Positions 1-8,648 of a stretch of DNA of 64,000 nt are shown one piece after another. The translations under genes and the position numbers were made by a program. The notes under the pieces were generated by a model that saw nothing but the letters and a program-made list of their open reading frames with translations, ran no database searches and was not told the DNA's origin. Numbering within the stretch: position 1 is the stretch's first letter; every line of letters begins with the position of its first letter. Source of the DNA: Thiosymbion sp942492625 (lineage in GTDB: Bacteria > Pseudomonadota > Gammaproteobacteria > Chromatiales > Chromatiaceae); contig CALOFM010000021.1 of NCBI GenBank assembly GCA_942492625.1, forward strand, positions 1-64,000. The letters run 5' to 3'.

Positions 1-12
1 GGAGGGTGCGGC

Positions 13-1932
13 ATGACCAGTGCACCCGAAGATCTGATCTGCGCCGCGATCGACGACGCGGAAGAACTCCGCGACCCGCTCGACTGTTTGGTCGCCTGCA
101 CCGAGGCTGATCCGGGTGCGCCCTTCGTGCCGGAGGCGCTCGAAGCGCTGGTCAGCCTACGGCGGGAAGATCGTGCGCGGTTCGAAGGCCTGCGCGCCCA
201 GCTCAGGAGCGCAGGCTGTCGGGTGACCGCACTGGACGAGGCCCTGGCGGAGGCGGCCGGCGAGGGTAGCGGCCGCGGCCCGAAACAGGCTGATGTGCTG
301 ATTGACCTGGCCCATGAGGCTGAGCTGTTCCACAGCCCCGATGCCACTGCCTTCGCCGACCTCGTGGTCAACGGCCACCGCGAAACCTGGCCGGTACGCA
401 CCAAAGGATTCCGGCGTTGGCTGGCGCGGCGCTTTTTCGAGGCGACAGGCGGCGCGCCGAACTCCGAGGCCCTGCAGTCGGCCCTCAACGTCATCGAGGC
501 CAAGGCCCACTTCGATGGACCCGAGCGGGAGGTGCACATCCGCATCGGTGGCCTGGACGGCAATCTCTACCTCGACCTCGGTGACGAGGCCTGGCGGGCG
601 GTGGAGATCGGCATCGAGGGTTGGCGGATCGTCGAAGATCCGCCGGTCCGCTTCCGCCGCGCCGCCGGCATGCAGGCGCTACCCACGCCTGAGCCGGGTG
701 GTTCGATCGAGAAGCTGCGCAACTTCCTCAACGTCCAGGGAGACGGTGACTTCATCTTGGTCGTGGCCTGGGTGCTCGCGGTGTTGCGAGACCGCGGACC
801 CTACCCGGTGCTCGTGCTGTCGGGAGAGCAGGGTTCAGCAAAATCCACTTTCTCATCCATTCTGCGCTCGCTGCTCGATCCCAACACAGCGCCGCTGCGC
901 GCCCTGCCGCGGGAGGACCGTGATCTGTTCATCGCGGCGAACAACGGCCATGTTCTGGCTTTCGACAACGTCTCAGGGCTGCCCACGTGGATCTCTGACA
1001 CCCTTTGTCGGCTGGCCACCGGCGGCGGATTCGCCGTGCGCCAGCTCTACACCTACCAGGATGAGGTGCTGTTCGATGCCGCGCGGCCGGTGATCCTCAA
1101 CGGCATCGAGGACATCGTCACGCGGCCGGATCTGGCCGACCGGGCGATCTTCCTGATGCTGGAGCCGATACCAGAGGACCGCCGCCGACCCGAGAAGGAG
1201 CTGTGGGCAGCCTTCAACGCCATCCGGCCGCAACTTCTCGGCACGCTGCTCGACGCGGTTTCCCACGGACTCCACCGGCTGCCCGACACCCGGCTCGACA
1301 GCCTGCCGCGCATGGCGGACTTCGCGCTCTGGGCAACCGCCTGCGAGACTGCACTGTGGTCTGCTGGCACCTTTGGCGCCGCTTATGCCGGGAACCGTGA
1401 CGAGGCCGTCGACAGCGTCATCGAGGCGGACCCGGTGGGCTCTGCCGTCCGCTCCTTGATGAACACGCGGACGGAGTGGACGGGAACGGCCTCGGATCTT
1501 CTGGACGCCCTCGACGAGGAGGTCGGAGAGAAGGTACGCAAGACCAAGACCTGGCCGTCTTCCGCTCGCGCGCTTTCGGGGCGGGTCCGACGGGCGGCAA
1601 CCTTTCTGCGCAAGGTCGGCATCGACATCACGTTCGAGCGCGAGGGCCGTGCCAGGACCCGCACCATCTGGATTTCCCGTAAGCCGGAACGTGCCCCGGC
1701 AGGACCGTCCACACCGTCCGCCCCGTCTGTGCTGCAGCCAGCAACGCGGAAAAACAACGGCTTAGACAAAGGCAACCCGCGGACGGTCACCTGCACAGCG
1801 GACGCAAACGCCGGTTGCACCGAACCTGGGGCCGTCCGCAATAATCCGAAGCAAAACAACGAGATGGTCATTGCGGACGATGCGGACGCAAAATCAGAAG
1901 GCCATTCCGGTGGCTGGAGGACACGCCTGTGA
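13..1932 (+). CDS. P-loop ATPase of a mobile element, primase/helicase-like
   Basis: Seen: 639 residues, ATG start with GGAGGG nine bases upstream. A Walker A motif SGEQGSAKST lies at about residues 270-279, after a long N-terminal region without a motif I recognise. A DNVSGLP stretch near residue 320 looks like the Walker B/sensor part of superfamily 3 (D5-like) phage and plasmid replicative ATPases. The C-terminal 80 residues are low-complexity and probably disordered. Known of such families: they act in replication or mobilisation of integrated elements. Context: it overlaps the next gene by four bases (GTGA), so the two are probably translationally coupled, and it opens the island that ends at tRNA-Asn. 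Helicase/primase activity is inferred from the ATPase fold only; no primase motif was identified. Confidence 0.7.
   Translation: MTSAPEDLICAAIDDAEELRDPLDCLVACTEADPGAPFVPEALEALVSLRREDRARFEGLRAQLRSAGCRVTALDEALAEAAGEGSGRGPKQADVLIDLAHEAELFHSPDATAFADLVVNGHRETWPVRTKGFRRWLARRFFEATGGAPNSEALQSALNVIEAKAHFDGPEREVHIRIGGLDGNLYLDLGDEAWRAVEIGIEGWRIVEDPPVRFRRAAGMQALPTPEPGGSIEKLRNFLNVQGDGDFILVVAWVLAVLRDRGPYPVLVLSGEQGSAKSTFSSILRSLLDPNTAPLRALPREDRDLFIAANNGHVLAFDNVSGLPTWISDTLCRLATGGGFAVRQLYTYQDEVLFDAARPVILNGIEDIVTRPDLADRAIFLMLEPIPEDRRRPEKELWAAFNAIRPQLLGTLLDAVSHGLHRLPDTRLDSLPRMADFALWATACETALWSAGTFGAAYAGNRDEAVDSVIEADPVGSAVRSLMNTRTEWTGTASDLLDALDEEVGEKVRKTKTWPSSARALSGRVRRAATFLRKVGIDITFEREGRARTRTIWISRKPERAPAGPSTPSAPSVLQPATRKNNGLDKGNPRTVTCTADANAGCTEPGAVRNNPKQNNEMVIADDADAKSEGHSGGWRTRL
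1715..1888. repeat. Cluster of GCGGACG heptamers in the 3' end of the ATPase gene
   Basis: Six copies of GCGGACG or its complement CGTCCGC lie at 1715, 1779, 1798, 1833, 1873 and 1882, mixed orientation, uneven spacing. They fall in the low-complexity tail of the coding sequence. They could be protein-binding iterons of an element origin or simply a codon-level repeat; the sequence does not decide. Confidence 0.4.
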
Positions 1933-2552
1933 GCGCCGCCGAGACACTGTCAGCAGCCCAGGCGGCCGGTGTGCGCTTGGGCCTCGATGGGACGGATCTG
2001 TTGATCGAGGCGGACTGCGAACCGCCGCCGGCACTGCTCGATGCGCTGCGGCGCGACAAGCCGGAGATCCTGGCACTGCTCCGTATCCGCAAGACCGGTG
2101 AAGTACCTAAGTCAGCAGCGACCATCGAATTCTTTGATCTGCACGGCCTGACGCTCGCGGAACTTGAGGAGGCAGCCGGCGAGGACTGGCCAGAGGTGCG
2201 CGACGCCCCCGAGGTGCTCGAAGCCCTGGCGCACGCCGTCGTCACGCGTCGTCAGCGTGAGCGGGGCGAATGCCCGCCACACTGGACCGAGCGCTGCGAG
2301 TGTGCCGGCTGCGGTCCTGTCTTCCTCTGGCCCGGCAGTCCGACGCGGGTGCTCGGTTGCCCCTGGTGCTTCAACTGCGCCGAGGGGCGCCCGATACCGC
2401 GGCCCGTGGCCGATACCTGCGGCGCCTGCCGCCACTTCCGCTGCATCGACTATCCCAACCTGGGTCACTGCGTAAAGGGCCAGCCGGAGGCCATCGCAGG
2501 CCTGTGGGATACTGACCGACGTGCTTGCGACCGGTGGTTACGCTCGGAATAG
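1929..2552 (+). CDS. Zinc-ribbon protein with TubC-like N-terminal domain, mobile-element associated
   Basis: Seen: 207 residues, GTG start inside the stop of the upstream ATPase gene (GTGA overlap). The first 55 residues have the pattern of the TubC N-terminal docking fold (LSAAQAAGVRLGLDG through LLDALRRDKPEILALL). The second half is rich in cysteine pairs: CECAGCG, CPWCFNC, CGACRHFRC and a final C-x6-C, enough for two zinc sites. Such small Cys-rich proteins are common beside replication ATPases in proteobacterial islands and prophages. A role as a replication or mobilisation partner of the ATPase is inferred from coupling; no enzymatic motif is visible. Confidence 0.65.
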   Translation: MSAAETLSAAQAAGVRLGLDGTDLLIEADCEPPPALLDALRRDKPEILALLRIRKTGEVPKSAATIEFFDLHGLTLAELEEAAGEDWPEVRDAPEVLEALAHAVVTRRQRERGECPPHWTERCECAGCGPVFLWPGSPTRVLGCPWCFNCAEGRPIPRPVADTCGACRHFRCIDYPNLGHCVKGQPEAIAGLWDTDRRACDRWLRSE

Positions 2553-2654
2553 AATCGAACAGTCGCGACGCAAGATGCGAAGGCGTGGTAACGCAAGGTA
2601 GCAACTCGTGTTGATCAATTTACCTCTCTCTCGACGCTCGCCTGGAGACCTACA

Positions 2655-3485
2655 TTGAACGAGCAATCGACGGTTGATACGACGGGAGGGTACGCCCTAC
2701 CCAGGTTCAACGCGCTGCGTCACGGTGTGTTGTCGCGCTACACCCTCTTGCCCTGGGAGGATCCCGACGAATATCGGCGGCTCCTCGACGACCTCGTCGC
2801 CGCCCACAACCCTGACGGCCCGGTCGAGGAACACCTGGTAGAGGAGCTCGCCGGCGTCATTTGGAGAAAGCGCCGGCTGAGGATGGCCGAGGGTGCGGCG
2901 TTTCAACGGGGGCTGAAATCCGCTTTGCGCCCCTTCAACGCGACCGTCGAGACGGCGCTAGCCCACGCAGGTGGAACGGGGAAGAACGGGTATGAAGAGC
3001 CGATCGAGGCGATTCGTGCGACCGGCGAGGAAACCAGGGAGAAACTTACGGACTTGAAGCAGGACGAGGCGAAGACCGACAAGGCGTTCCGGGTGCTCGA
3101 CCGCGGGGGACCAGACGCCTACGAGAGGGCGTTGGCAGCCCTCAGAGCGGACACGAGGGAGTGGTGGGACGAGAAAGTCAGCGTGGAAGGAGACGGCACC
3201 GACTACGACGATGATTACGATGACGAACCCGCCCCCCGCTACACCCCCGACGCAGACGGCCTCGCACTTTTCCTGAGAAGGGAAGTGCAGGCTTACTACG
3301 TTGTCCGTCGCCGCGAGCTGGAGAATCGCCCTCTCATCAAGGCGCACACGTTCGGCGAGGCATTCAGCCCGGATCGACTCGACCGAATCGCGCGCTACGA
3401 AGTCCATCTGGACCGTAAGCTCGAAAAAACCCTCGCGATGCTCATCAAACTGCAGGAGCTTCGGCGGCCGACTTCTCCGGCGTAA
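2655..3485 (+). CDS. Conserved protein of unknown function, island-encoded
   Basis: I do not recognise a named family. Seen: 276 residues, TTG start preceded by TGGAGA. The N-terminus (FNALRHGVLSRYTLLPWE) and the following charged helices (PVEEHLVEELAGVIWRKRRL) recall short proteins found next to element modules and small terminase-like proteins, but no diagnostic motif is present. An acidic stretch with alternating Asp and Tyr lies near residues 180-195 and separates the two halves, suggesting a flexible linker. The C-terminus is a basic amphipathic helix. It stands alone, 100 bases after the zinc-ribbon gene. Codon use is like its neighbours, so the gene is probably real. Confidence 0.6.
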   Translation: MNEQSTVDTTGGYALPRFNALRHGVLSRYTLLPWEDPDEYRRLLDDLVAAHNPDGPVEEHLVEELAGVIWRKRRLRMAEGAAFQRGLKSALRPFNATVETALAHAGGTGKNGYEEPIEAIRATGEETREKLTDLKQDEAKTDKAFRVLDRGGPDAYERALAALRADTREWWDEKVSVEGDGTDYDDDYDDEPAPRYTPDADGLALFLRREVQAYYVVRRRELENRPLIKAHTFGEAFSPDRLDRIARYEVHLDRKLEKTLAMLIKLQELRRPTSPA

Positions 3486-3562
3486 TCCGTTTCGCAAAAT
3501 TCGATTGCCGGTACTTCTGCGCGGCAGTACATTGGCATTACCACTGAACGAGCGGCGATCAG

Positions 3563-3763
3563 ATGGCTCGCACCAAGAACGAAGTCCTCACCATCCGCAC
3601 CACCGCCGAGGTCAAGGCGCTGCTTAAGCTCGCCGCCGAGCGTGAGCGCCGCTCCTCCGCGTCGATGATCGAGGTGCTGGTGCTGGACTACGCGAAAGCA
3701 CACGGTCTCGTGGTTCCCGAACCAGATCAGCCCACAGGCAAAGGCTCCGGTAAGGCTCGATAA
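3563..3763 (+). CDS. Ribbon-helix-helix (CopG-like) DNA-binding protein
   Basis: Seen: 66 residues. The segment EVLTIRTTAEVKALLKLAA is a beta strand followed by a helix, and SSASMIEVLVLDYAKAHG forms the second helix, the ribbon-helix-helix order. The basic C-terminus (GKGSGKAR) could contact DNA. RHH proteins of this size act as dimeric repressors, often antitoxins or plasmid copy/partition regulators. No toxin gene follows; the next gene, 50 bases on, is hsdM, so local control of the restriction operon is a reasonable inference. No operator was identified. Confidence 0.65.
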   Translation: MARTKNEVLTIRTTAEVKALLKLAAERERRSSASMIEVLVLDYAKAHGLVVPEPDQPTGKGSGKAR

Positions 3764-3813
3764 CAAAAACAACGCATGACAGAGAACGCCACCCAGCTAC
3801 AAGGGTCGAGCCG

Positions 3814-5313
3814 ATGACGGAAAATGCGAACCTCCGCTCCGCCCTTTGGGACGCCGCTAATACATTGCGCGGCTCCGCCGTCGACCGCACCGACTGGAAG
3901 GGCTACATCCTCCCGCTGCTGTTCTTTAAACGCATCAGCGACGTGTGGGACGAGGAGACCGCCGAGGCCGCAGAAATATTCGGCGACGTCGACCCGTCGC
4001 TCTTTCCCGAGGTGCATCGCTTCAGGGTCCCCGATGGCTGTCACTGGCGGGATGTCCGCGAGACGGTTTCCAACGTCGGCACCGCACTAGTGCGGGCCAT
4101 GCAGGAAATCGAGCGGGCCAATCCCGACACCCTCTACCGGGTCTTCGGCACCGCCGACTGGGGCAACAAGGAGAAATTCACCGACGAGCTGCTAAAGGAC
4201 CTGGTCGAAGGCTTCTCGTCGATCCCGCTGGGCAACAAGGCCGTCAGCACTGATGTGCTGGGCGACGCCTACGAGTATCTGATCGGCAAGTTCGCCGACG
4301 TCACCCGCCGCAACAAGGCCGGCGAGTTCTACACACCGCGCAGCGTGGTGCGCATGATGGTCGAGATCCTCGACCCGAAGGAAGGCGAGTCGATCTACGA
4401 CCCCGCCTGCGGCACCGGGGGCATGCTGCTCGGCGCCATTGAGCACGTCGCCCGCAACGGCGGCGATCCGCGGACCTTCTTCGGGAAGATCTACGGACAG
4501 GAGAAGAACCTGACGACCTCGTCCATCGCGCGAATGAACCTGGTCCTGCACGGCATCGAGGACTTCCAAGTCGCCCGCGAGGACACCCTGCGCAACCCAG
4601 CCTTCAGCGACGCCAGCACGGGCGGATTGCTCACCTTCGACTGCGTCATCGCCAATCCGCCATTTTCGCTCAAGGAGTGGGGCCGCGGTATCTGGGAAGC
4701 CGACCCGTGGGGCCGGGCCAAGTACGGCCTCCCGCCGGAGAGCTACGGCGACTATGCCTTCGTCCAGCACATGATCGCGTCAATGGCCACGACCGGGGAC
4801 AGCCGCATGGCCGTCGTGCTTCCCCAGGGTGCGCTCTTCCGCAAGGCCGCGGAGGGCAAAATCCGCACGGAGCTGCTTAAGGAGGACTTGATCGAGGCTG
4901 TAATCGGCTTGGCACCGAATCTCTTCTACGGCACCCAGCTCGCCGGCTGCGTTGTGGTGCTCCGCCGCAAGAAGCCCGCCGATCGACAGCAGAAGGTACT
5001 CGTCATCGACGCATCGAGCCTGTTCCGAAAAGGACGGGCGCAAAACTTTCTCGACCCCGAGCACACCGAGCAGGTCGTCTCTTGGTATCGCGCCTTCGAG
5101 GACGTCGAGGACCGGGCCAAGGTCGTCTCGCTCGACGAGATCAAGAGGGAAGGCTGGACCCTCAACATCTCGCGTTACGTGCTCCCACCAATCGGCGAGG
5201 ACATCCCGCCCCTACCCGAGGCGGTCGAGTCGTTCAAGACGGTACTCGCCGAGGCTCGAGCGGCCGAGGATCATCTGCGCACCGTGCTGACCGAGGGTGG
5301 CTGGCTGGATTGA
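3814..5313 (+). CDS. hsdM: Type I restriction-modification DNA methyltransferase subunit (first copy)
   Basis: Role: the M subunit transfers a methyl group from S-adenosylmethionine to adenine N6 at sites chosen by HsdS. Seen: 499 residues, usual family length. An HsdM N-terminal helical domain covers about residues 1-140, then the N6-methyltransferase domain with SAM-binding motif DPACGTGGM near residue 195 and catalytic motif NPPF near residue 279. FYTPR before motif I is typical of the family. The frame is intact to a normal HsdM-like C-terminus. Odd: no hsdS or hsdR follows directly. The next gene is a DUF4143 ATPase, then a second hsdM with its own damaged hsdS. It may be a solitary methylase or share the distant HsdR. 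Confidence 0.93.
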   Translation: MTENANLRSALWDAANTLRGSAVDRTDWKGYILPLLFFKRISDVWDEETAEAAEIFGDVDPSLFPEVHRFRVPDGCHWRDVRETVSNVGTALVRAMQEIERANPDTLYRVFGTADWGNKEKFTDELLKDLVEGFSSIPLGNKAVSTDVLGDAYEYLIGKFADVTRRNKAGEFYTPRSVVRMMVEILDPKEGESIYDPACGTGGMLLGAIEHVARNGGDPRTFFGKIYGQEKNLTTSSIARMNLVLHGIEDFQVAREDTLRNPAFSDASTGGLLTFDCVIANPPFSLKEWGRGIWEADPWGRAKYGLPPESYGDYAFVQHMIASMATTGDSRMAVVLPQGALFRKAAEGKIRTELLKEDLIEAVIGLAPNLFYGTQLAGCVVVLRRKKPADRQQKVLVIDASSLFRKGRAQNFLDPEHTEQVVSWYRAFEDVEDRAKVVSLDEIKREGWTLNISRYVLPPIGEDIPPLPEAVESFKTVLAEARAAEDHLRTVLTEGGWLD

Positions 5314-5394
5314 CCTCCGGTGGCTCACCACCGCCGGCAACCTTCCGGACATCCGACAAGCGATGTCGTCGGTCCGGCTTCTCCTACTGCACCA

Positions 5395-5486
5395 CTTTCA
5401 AGCGGCCGACAGCTGAACTTTCAAGTAGCCGCGGTCAGCTCTTTCAATTGGCCGCATCGCAAGCTTACAATCAGCCGATGCCAGGA
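5395..5486. repeat. Four tandem 23-bp repeats overlapping the start of the DUF4143 ATPase gene
   Basis: Copies begin at 5395, 5418, 5441 and 5464, exactly 23 bases apart. Their first 14 bases are CTTTCAAGCGGCCG, CTTTCAAGTAGCCG, CTTTCAATTGGCCG and CTTACAATCAGCCG. The last copy includes the ATG at 5478. Known: IS21-family elements carry repeated transposase-binding sites of this general type at their ends. An IS21 end remnant, or a tandem operator of the ATPase gene, are the two readings I favour. No istA or istB gene is present. Confidence 0.7.
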
Positions 5487-6761
5487 GCCGACCTCTATCC
5501 GCGCCACGCTGCGCCCTTGCTGACCGAGGCGCTGACCGACTCGCCCGCGGTGCTGATCCATGGGACCCGCCAGTGCGGTAAGACAACGCTTGCGCGTGTG
5601 GTCGCCGAGCCGCTGGGCTACCGCTACTTCACCTTCGACGAAGCCGTCGCACGACAGGCGGCGGAGCTCGACCCGGCAGGATTCGTTGCCGACCTACCAG
5701 GGCCAGTGATCCTCGACGAGGTTCAGCACGTCCCGGCCCTGTTCGCCGCCTTGAAGACCGCGATCGATCGCGACCGGAAGCCCGGCCGCTTCATACTGAC
5801 CGGCTCCACCAACGTGCTGCTTCTGCCCCGCCTTTCCGACTCGCTCGCGGGGCGCATGGAGATCCTCCGCCTGCATCCCCTGGCACAGTGCGAGTTGGCC
5901 CGCTCCTCGTCCGGCTTCCTTGACGCCCTATTCAACCGAGGCTTCGGAACCGGACATTGGGAGCGAATGGGCGCGGCGCTGGCGGAGCGTATCGCCGCGG
6001 GCGGGTATCCGGCCGCACTCGCGCGAGCCACGAGCCGGCGCCGGGCCGCCTGGTACCGGGATTATCTGGAGACACTGGTCAGCCGCGACGTCCGCGAGCT
6101 GGCACGCGTCAGTGCACTCGACGCCCTGCCGAGGCTGCTCGCCCTGGCCGCGAGCCAGACCGCGCGCCTGCTCAACGTCTCCGAGCTGGCCGCACCCTTT
6201 CAGCTCAGCCGCCCGACCATCCGCGACTATCTGACCCTGTTGGCGCGGGTCTTCCTGCTCGAGGAGCTGCTACCCTGGCACAGCAACCGCCTCAGCCGCC
6301 TGATCAAGACCCCCAAGCTGCACCTCGGCGACACCGGCACCGCCTGCGCCCTGCTCGGCGTCGACGCCAAGGCCCTGGTCGCCGACCGTCAGCTGCTCGG
6401 CCAGTTGTTGGAGACCTTCGTGTTCCAGGAGCTGCGCCGCCAGGCGAGCTGGCACCCGGAGACCATCCGCTTCTTTCACTTCCGCGACAAGGATGGCGTC
6501 GAGGTCGATCTGGTCATCGAGCGGGGCAGCACCGCGTTGGCGGGGGTCGAGGTCAAGGCTGCGGCAACCGTCACCGAACGGGACCTGCGCGGCTTGCGTA
6601 AGCTGAAGACCGCCGCCGGCGGCCGCTTTCGGGCCGGCGTGGTGCTCTACGATGGCGAGACCAGCGCGAGTCTCGGCGACGGACTCTACGCGGTGCCGAT
6701 CCGGCGCTTGTGGGAAGCGGACGCAGACCACAACATCGCCTACGGGAGGGACGTGTTTTGA
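5478..6761 (+). CDS. AAA-type ATP-binding protein with DUF4143 C-terminal domain
   Basis: Seen: the reading frame is open further upstream, but family proteins begin close before the P-loop, so the ATG at 5478 (427 residues) is chosen. Walker A GTRQCGKTT lies at about residues 28-36, Walker B VILDEVQHV near residue 77, and a sensor-like ILTGSTN near residue 107. The C-terminal half carries the DUF4143 pattern (SRDVRELARVSALD, KTPKLHLGDTGTACALLG, ETFVFQELRR) ending in a nuclease-like strand EVDLVIERG...GVEVKAAATVTERD. Known: this large family is widespread and its function is poorly understood; the C-terminal part resembles PD-(D/E)xK folds. It sits between two hsdM genes, so a role in the defence locus is possible, but passenger status is equally likely. 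Confidence 0.85.
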   Translation: MPGADLYPRHAAPLLTEALTDSPAVLIHGTRQCGKTTLARVVAEPLGYRYFTFDEAVARQAAELDPAGFVADLPGPVILDEVQHVPALFAALKTAIDRDRKPGRFILTGSTNVLLLPRLSDSLAGRMEILRLHPLAQCELARSSSGFLDALFNRGFGTGHWERMGAALAERIAAGGYPAALARATSRRRAAWYRDYLETLVSRDVRELARVSALDALPRLLALAASQTARLLNVSELAAPFQLSRPTIRDYLTLLARVFLLEELLPWHSNRLSRLIKTPKLHLGDTGTACALLGVDAKALVADRQLLGQLLETFVFQELRRQASWHPETIRFFHFRDKDGVEVDLVIERGSTALAGVEVKAAATVTERDLRGLRKLKTAAGGRFRAGVVLYDGETSASLGDGLYAVPIRRLWEADADHNIAYGRDVF

Positions 6762-6861
6762 TCAAACGGAAGCGGGCTCACGCGGCTTTGTTGCGATCAG
6801 ATCGCGCGACGGCCAGCAACAAATCGGTTTGCTGCGATTCCATGGGCAACAAGTGCAGAAT

Positions 6862-6948
6862 CGTAGGTTGGGCTGAGCTTGCGAAGCCCAACAACCAGAG
6901 CGTTGACGCGAGAATCCCGTTGGGCTTCGTTCCTCAGCCCAACCTACG
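6862..6948. repeat. Compound palindromic intergenic repeat
   Basis: Outer arms of 16 bases (6862-6877 and 6933-6948) are perfectly complementary: CGTAGGTTGGGCTGAG and its reverse complement. Inner arms GAAGCCCAAC (6883-6892) and GTTGGGCTTC (6919-6928) pair as well, and each half can fold alone (GTTGGGCT...AGCCCAAC). Repeats with the core GTAGGTTGGGCTGAGC are common between genes in gammaproteobacteria. It lies in the gap between the ATPase gene and the second hsdM and ends 23 bases before the hsdM start codon. Confidence 0.75.
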
Positions 6949-6971
6949 CATGACCGAGAGCGCCGGATCAA

Positions 6972-8648
6972 GTGAGTAACCATCTATCGCAGAAGGAGCT
7001 GGAGAGCTATCTCTGGGCCGCCGCGACCCTGCTGCGCGGCCTGGTCGACGCCAGCGACTACAAGCAGTACATCTTCCCGCTGCTGTTCTTCAAACGGCTC
7101 TCCGACGTCTGGGACGAGGACTACGACCTCGCCTTCGCCGAGACCGGCGACGAGGGCTACGCCGCCGCCACCGCCGACGACCGCTTCGTGATCCCCGAGG
7201 GCGGGCATTGGGACGACGTGCGCGAGGCGTCCCGGAACGTCGGCCGCGCCCTGCTCACCGCCTTCCAGGCCATCGAGTCCGCCAACCCGCACCGGCTGCA
7301 GGGCGTCTTCGGCAACGCCCCCTGGACCGACAAGGCCCAGATGCCGGACGCCACGCTCAAGAACCTGATCGAGCACTTCTCCAAGCACACGCTCAGCCTC
7401 GCCGCTGTGCCCGAGGACGAGCTGGGCAACGGCTACGAGTACCTCATCAAGCAGTTCGCCGACGACAGCGGCCACACCGCCCAGGAGTTCTACACCAACC
7501 GCACCCTGGTCCACCTGATGGCGCAGATGCTGGAGCCCCAGGCCGGCGAGTCCATCTACGACCCCACCTGCGGCACCGGCGGCATGCTCATCTCCTGCCT
7601 CGCCGAGGTGAAGCGCCGCGGCGGTGACACCCGCACCATCGGCCTCTACGGGCAGGAGCTCATCACCATCACCGCCGCCATCGCCCGGATGAACCTGGTG
7701 CTGCACGGCGTCTCGGACTTCCACATCGCCGCCGGCAACACCCTGGCCGCGCCCGCCTTCGCCGAGGGCGACCGGCTGCGCACCTTCGATGTGGTCCTGG
7801 CCAATCCGCCGTACTCCATCAAGAAGTGGAACCGCACCGCCTGGGAGCACGACCCCTGGGGCCGCAACTTCCTCGGCACCCCGCCCCAGGGCCGCGCCGA
7901 CTATGCCTTCTTCCAGCACATCCTGCGGAGCATGGACCCGAAGACCGGGCGCTGCGCCATCCTCTTCCCGCACGGTGTGCTGTTCCGCAACGAGGAGGCC
8001 GGGATGAGACGCAAGCTGGTCGAGTCCGACCTGGTCGAGTGCGTGCTCGGGCCTGGGCCGAGTCTGTTCTACAACTCGCCGATGGAGGCGTGCGTCGTCA
8101 TCTGCCGATCGACGCAAGCCGAAGAGCACGGCAAGGGCAAGATCCTCTTCATCGACGCAGTCGCCGAGATCGCCCGCGAGCGGGCGCAGAGCTTCCTAAA
8201 GCCCGAGCACCAGCAGCGCGTCCTCGACGCCTACCGGGCCTTCGCGGACCAGCCCGGCTTCGCGGCGGCCGTTCCTCTGGAGGACGTGCTCGCCAAGGAC
8301 GGTAGCCTGTCGATTCCGCTGTATGTGAAGAAACCCAAGCCGGCCGTCGCGGCGGGAGAGCAGGCGACGCTGGCGTCCGCCTGGGCGGCGTTCGACGAGG
8401 ATGGGCGGGAGTTCTGGACCGGATGGATGCGCTGGTGGACATGCTCGACGGCGTCGTTGCCGAGGAGGCGGGCGATGCTTGAGGTGGCGACCGAAGCGAT
8501 CCGAAGCTCAGGGTGGACGACCATCGCATTCGGCGATGTCGTGCGTGCAGGTCAAGACGACAAGGTCGACCCGGAGGAGTCGGGTGTCGAACGGCGGTAC
8601 GTGGCAGGGCTTGGAGCACATGGACTTCCGATGTGGTTCTCAAGCTGA
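6972..8648 (+). CDS. hsdM: Type I methyltransferase subunit (second copy), C-terminus frameshifted into hsdS
   Basis: Role: adenine-N6 methyltransferase subunit of a type I system. Seen: GTG start; HsdM N-terminal domain, SAM motif DPTCGTGGM near residue 196 and catalytic NPPY near residue 277, all intact. Near 8420 the frame shifts: one frame on, the expected end (MDALVDMLDGVVAEEAG) reads to a TGA at 8480-8482 that overlaps an ATG at 8475 as in normal hsdM-hsdS junctions. As sequenced, the frame instead runs through about 25 aberrant residues into the first 58 codons of hsdS, giving 558 residues. The methyltransferase domain should fold, but the tail that contacts HsdS is lost. It is clearly different in sequence from the first hsdM, so this is not a recent duplication. 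Confidence 0.88.
   Translation: MSNHLSQKELESYLWAAATLLRGLVDASDYKQYIFPLLFFKRLSDVWDEDYDLAFAETGDEGYAAATADDRFVIPEGGHWDDVREASRNVGRALLTAFQAIESANPHRLQGVFGNAPWTDKAQMPDATLKNLIEHFSKHTLSLAAVPEDELGNGYEYLIKQFADDSGHTAQEFYTNRTLVHLMAQMLEPQAGESIYDPTCGTGGMLISCLAEVKRRGGDTRTIGLYGQELITITAAIARMNLVLHGVSDFHIAAGNTLAAPAFAEGDRLRTFDVVLANPPYSIKKWNRTAWEHDPWGRNFLGTPPQGRADYAFFQHILRSMDPKTGRCAILFPHGVLFRNEEAGMRRKLVESDLVECVLGPGPSLFYNSPMEACVVICRSTQAEEHGKGKILFIDAVAEIARERAQSFLKPEHQQRVLDAYRAFADQPGFAAAVPLEDVLAKDGSLSIPLYVKKPKPAVAAGEQATLASAWAAFDEDGREFWTGWMRWWTCSTASLPRRRAMLEVATEAIRSSGWTTIAFGDVVRAGQDDKVDPEESGVERRYVAGLGAHGLPMWFSS

Noticed and set aside
5395..5486. CRISPR-like array
   Set aside because: The four 23-bp units are contiguous with no spacers and no cas genes are present.
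6972..8648. Deliberate HsdM-HsdS fusion protein
   Set aside because: The normal hsdM stop and hsdS ATG overlap still exists one frame away, so the fusion is a frameshift product, not an evolved two-domain enzyme.
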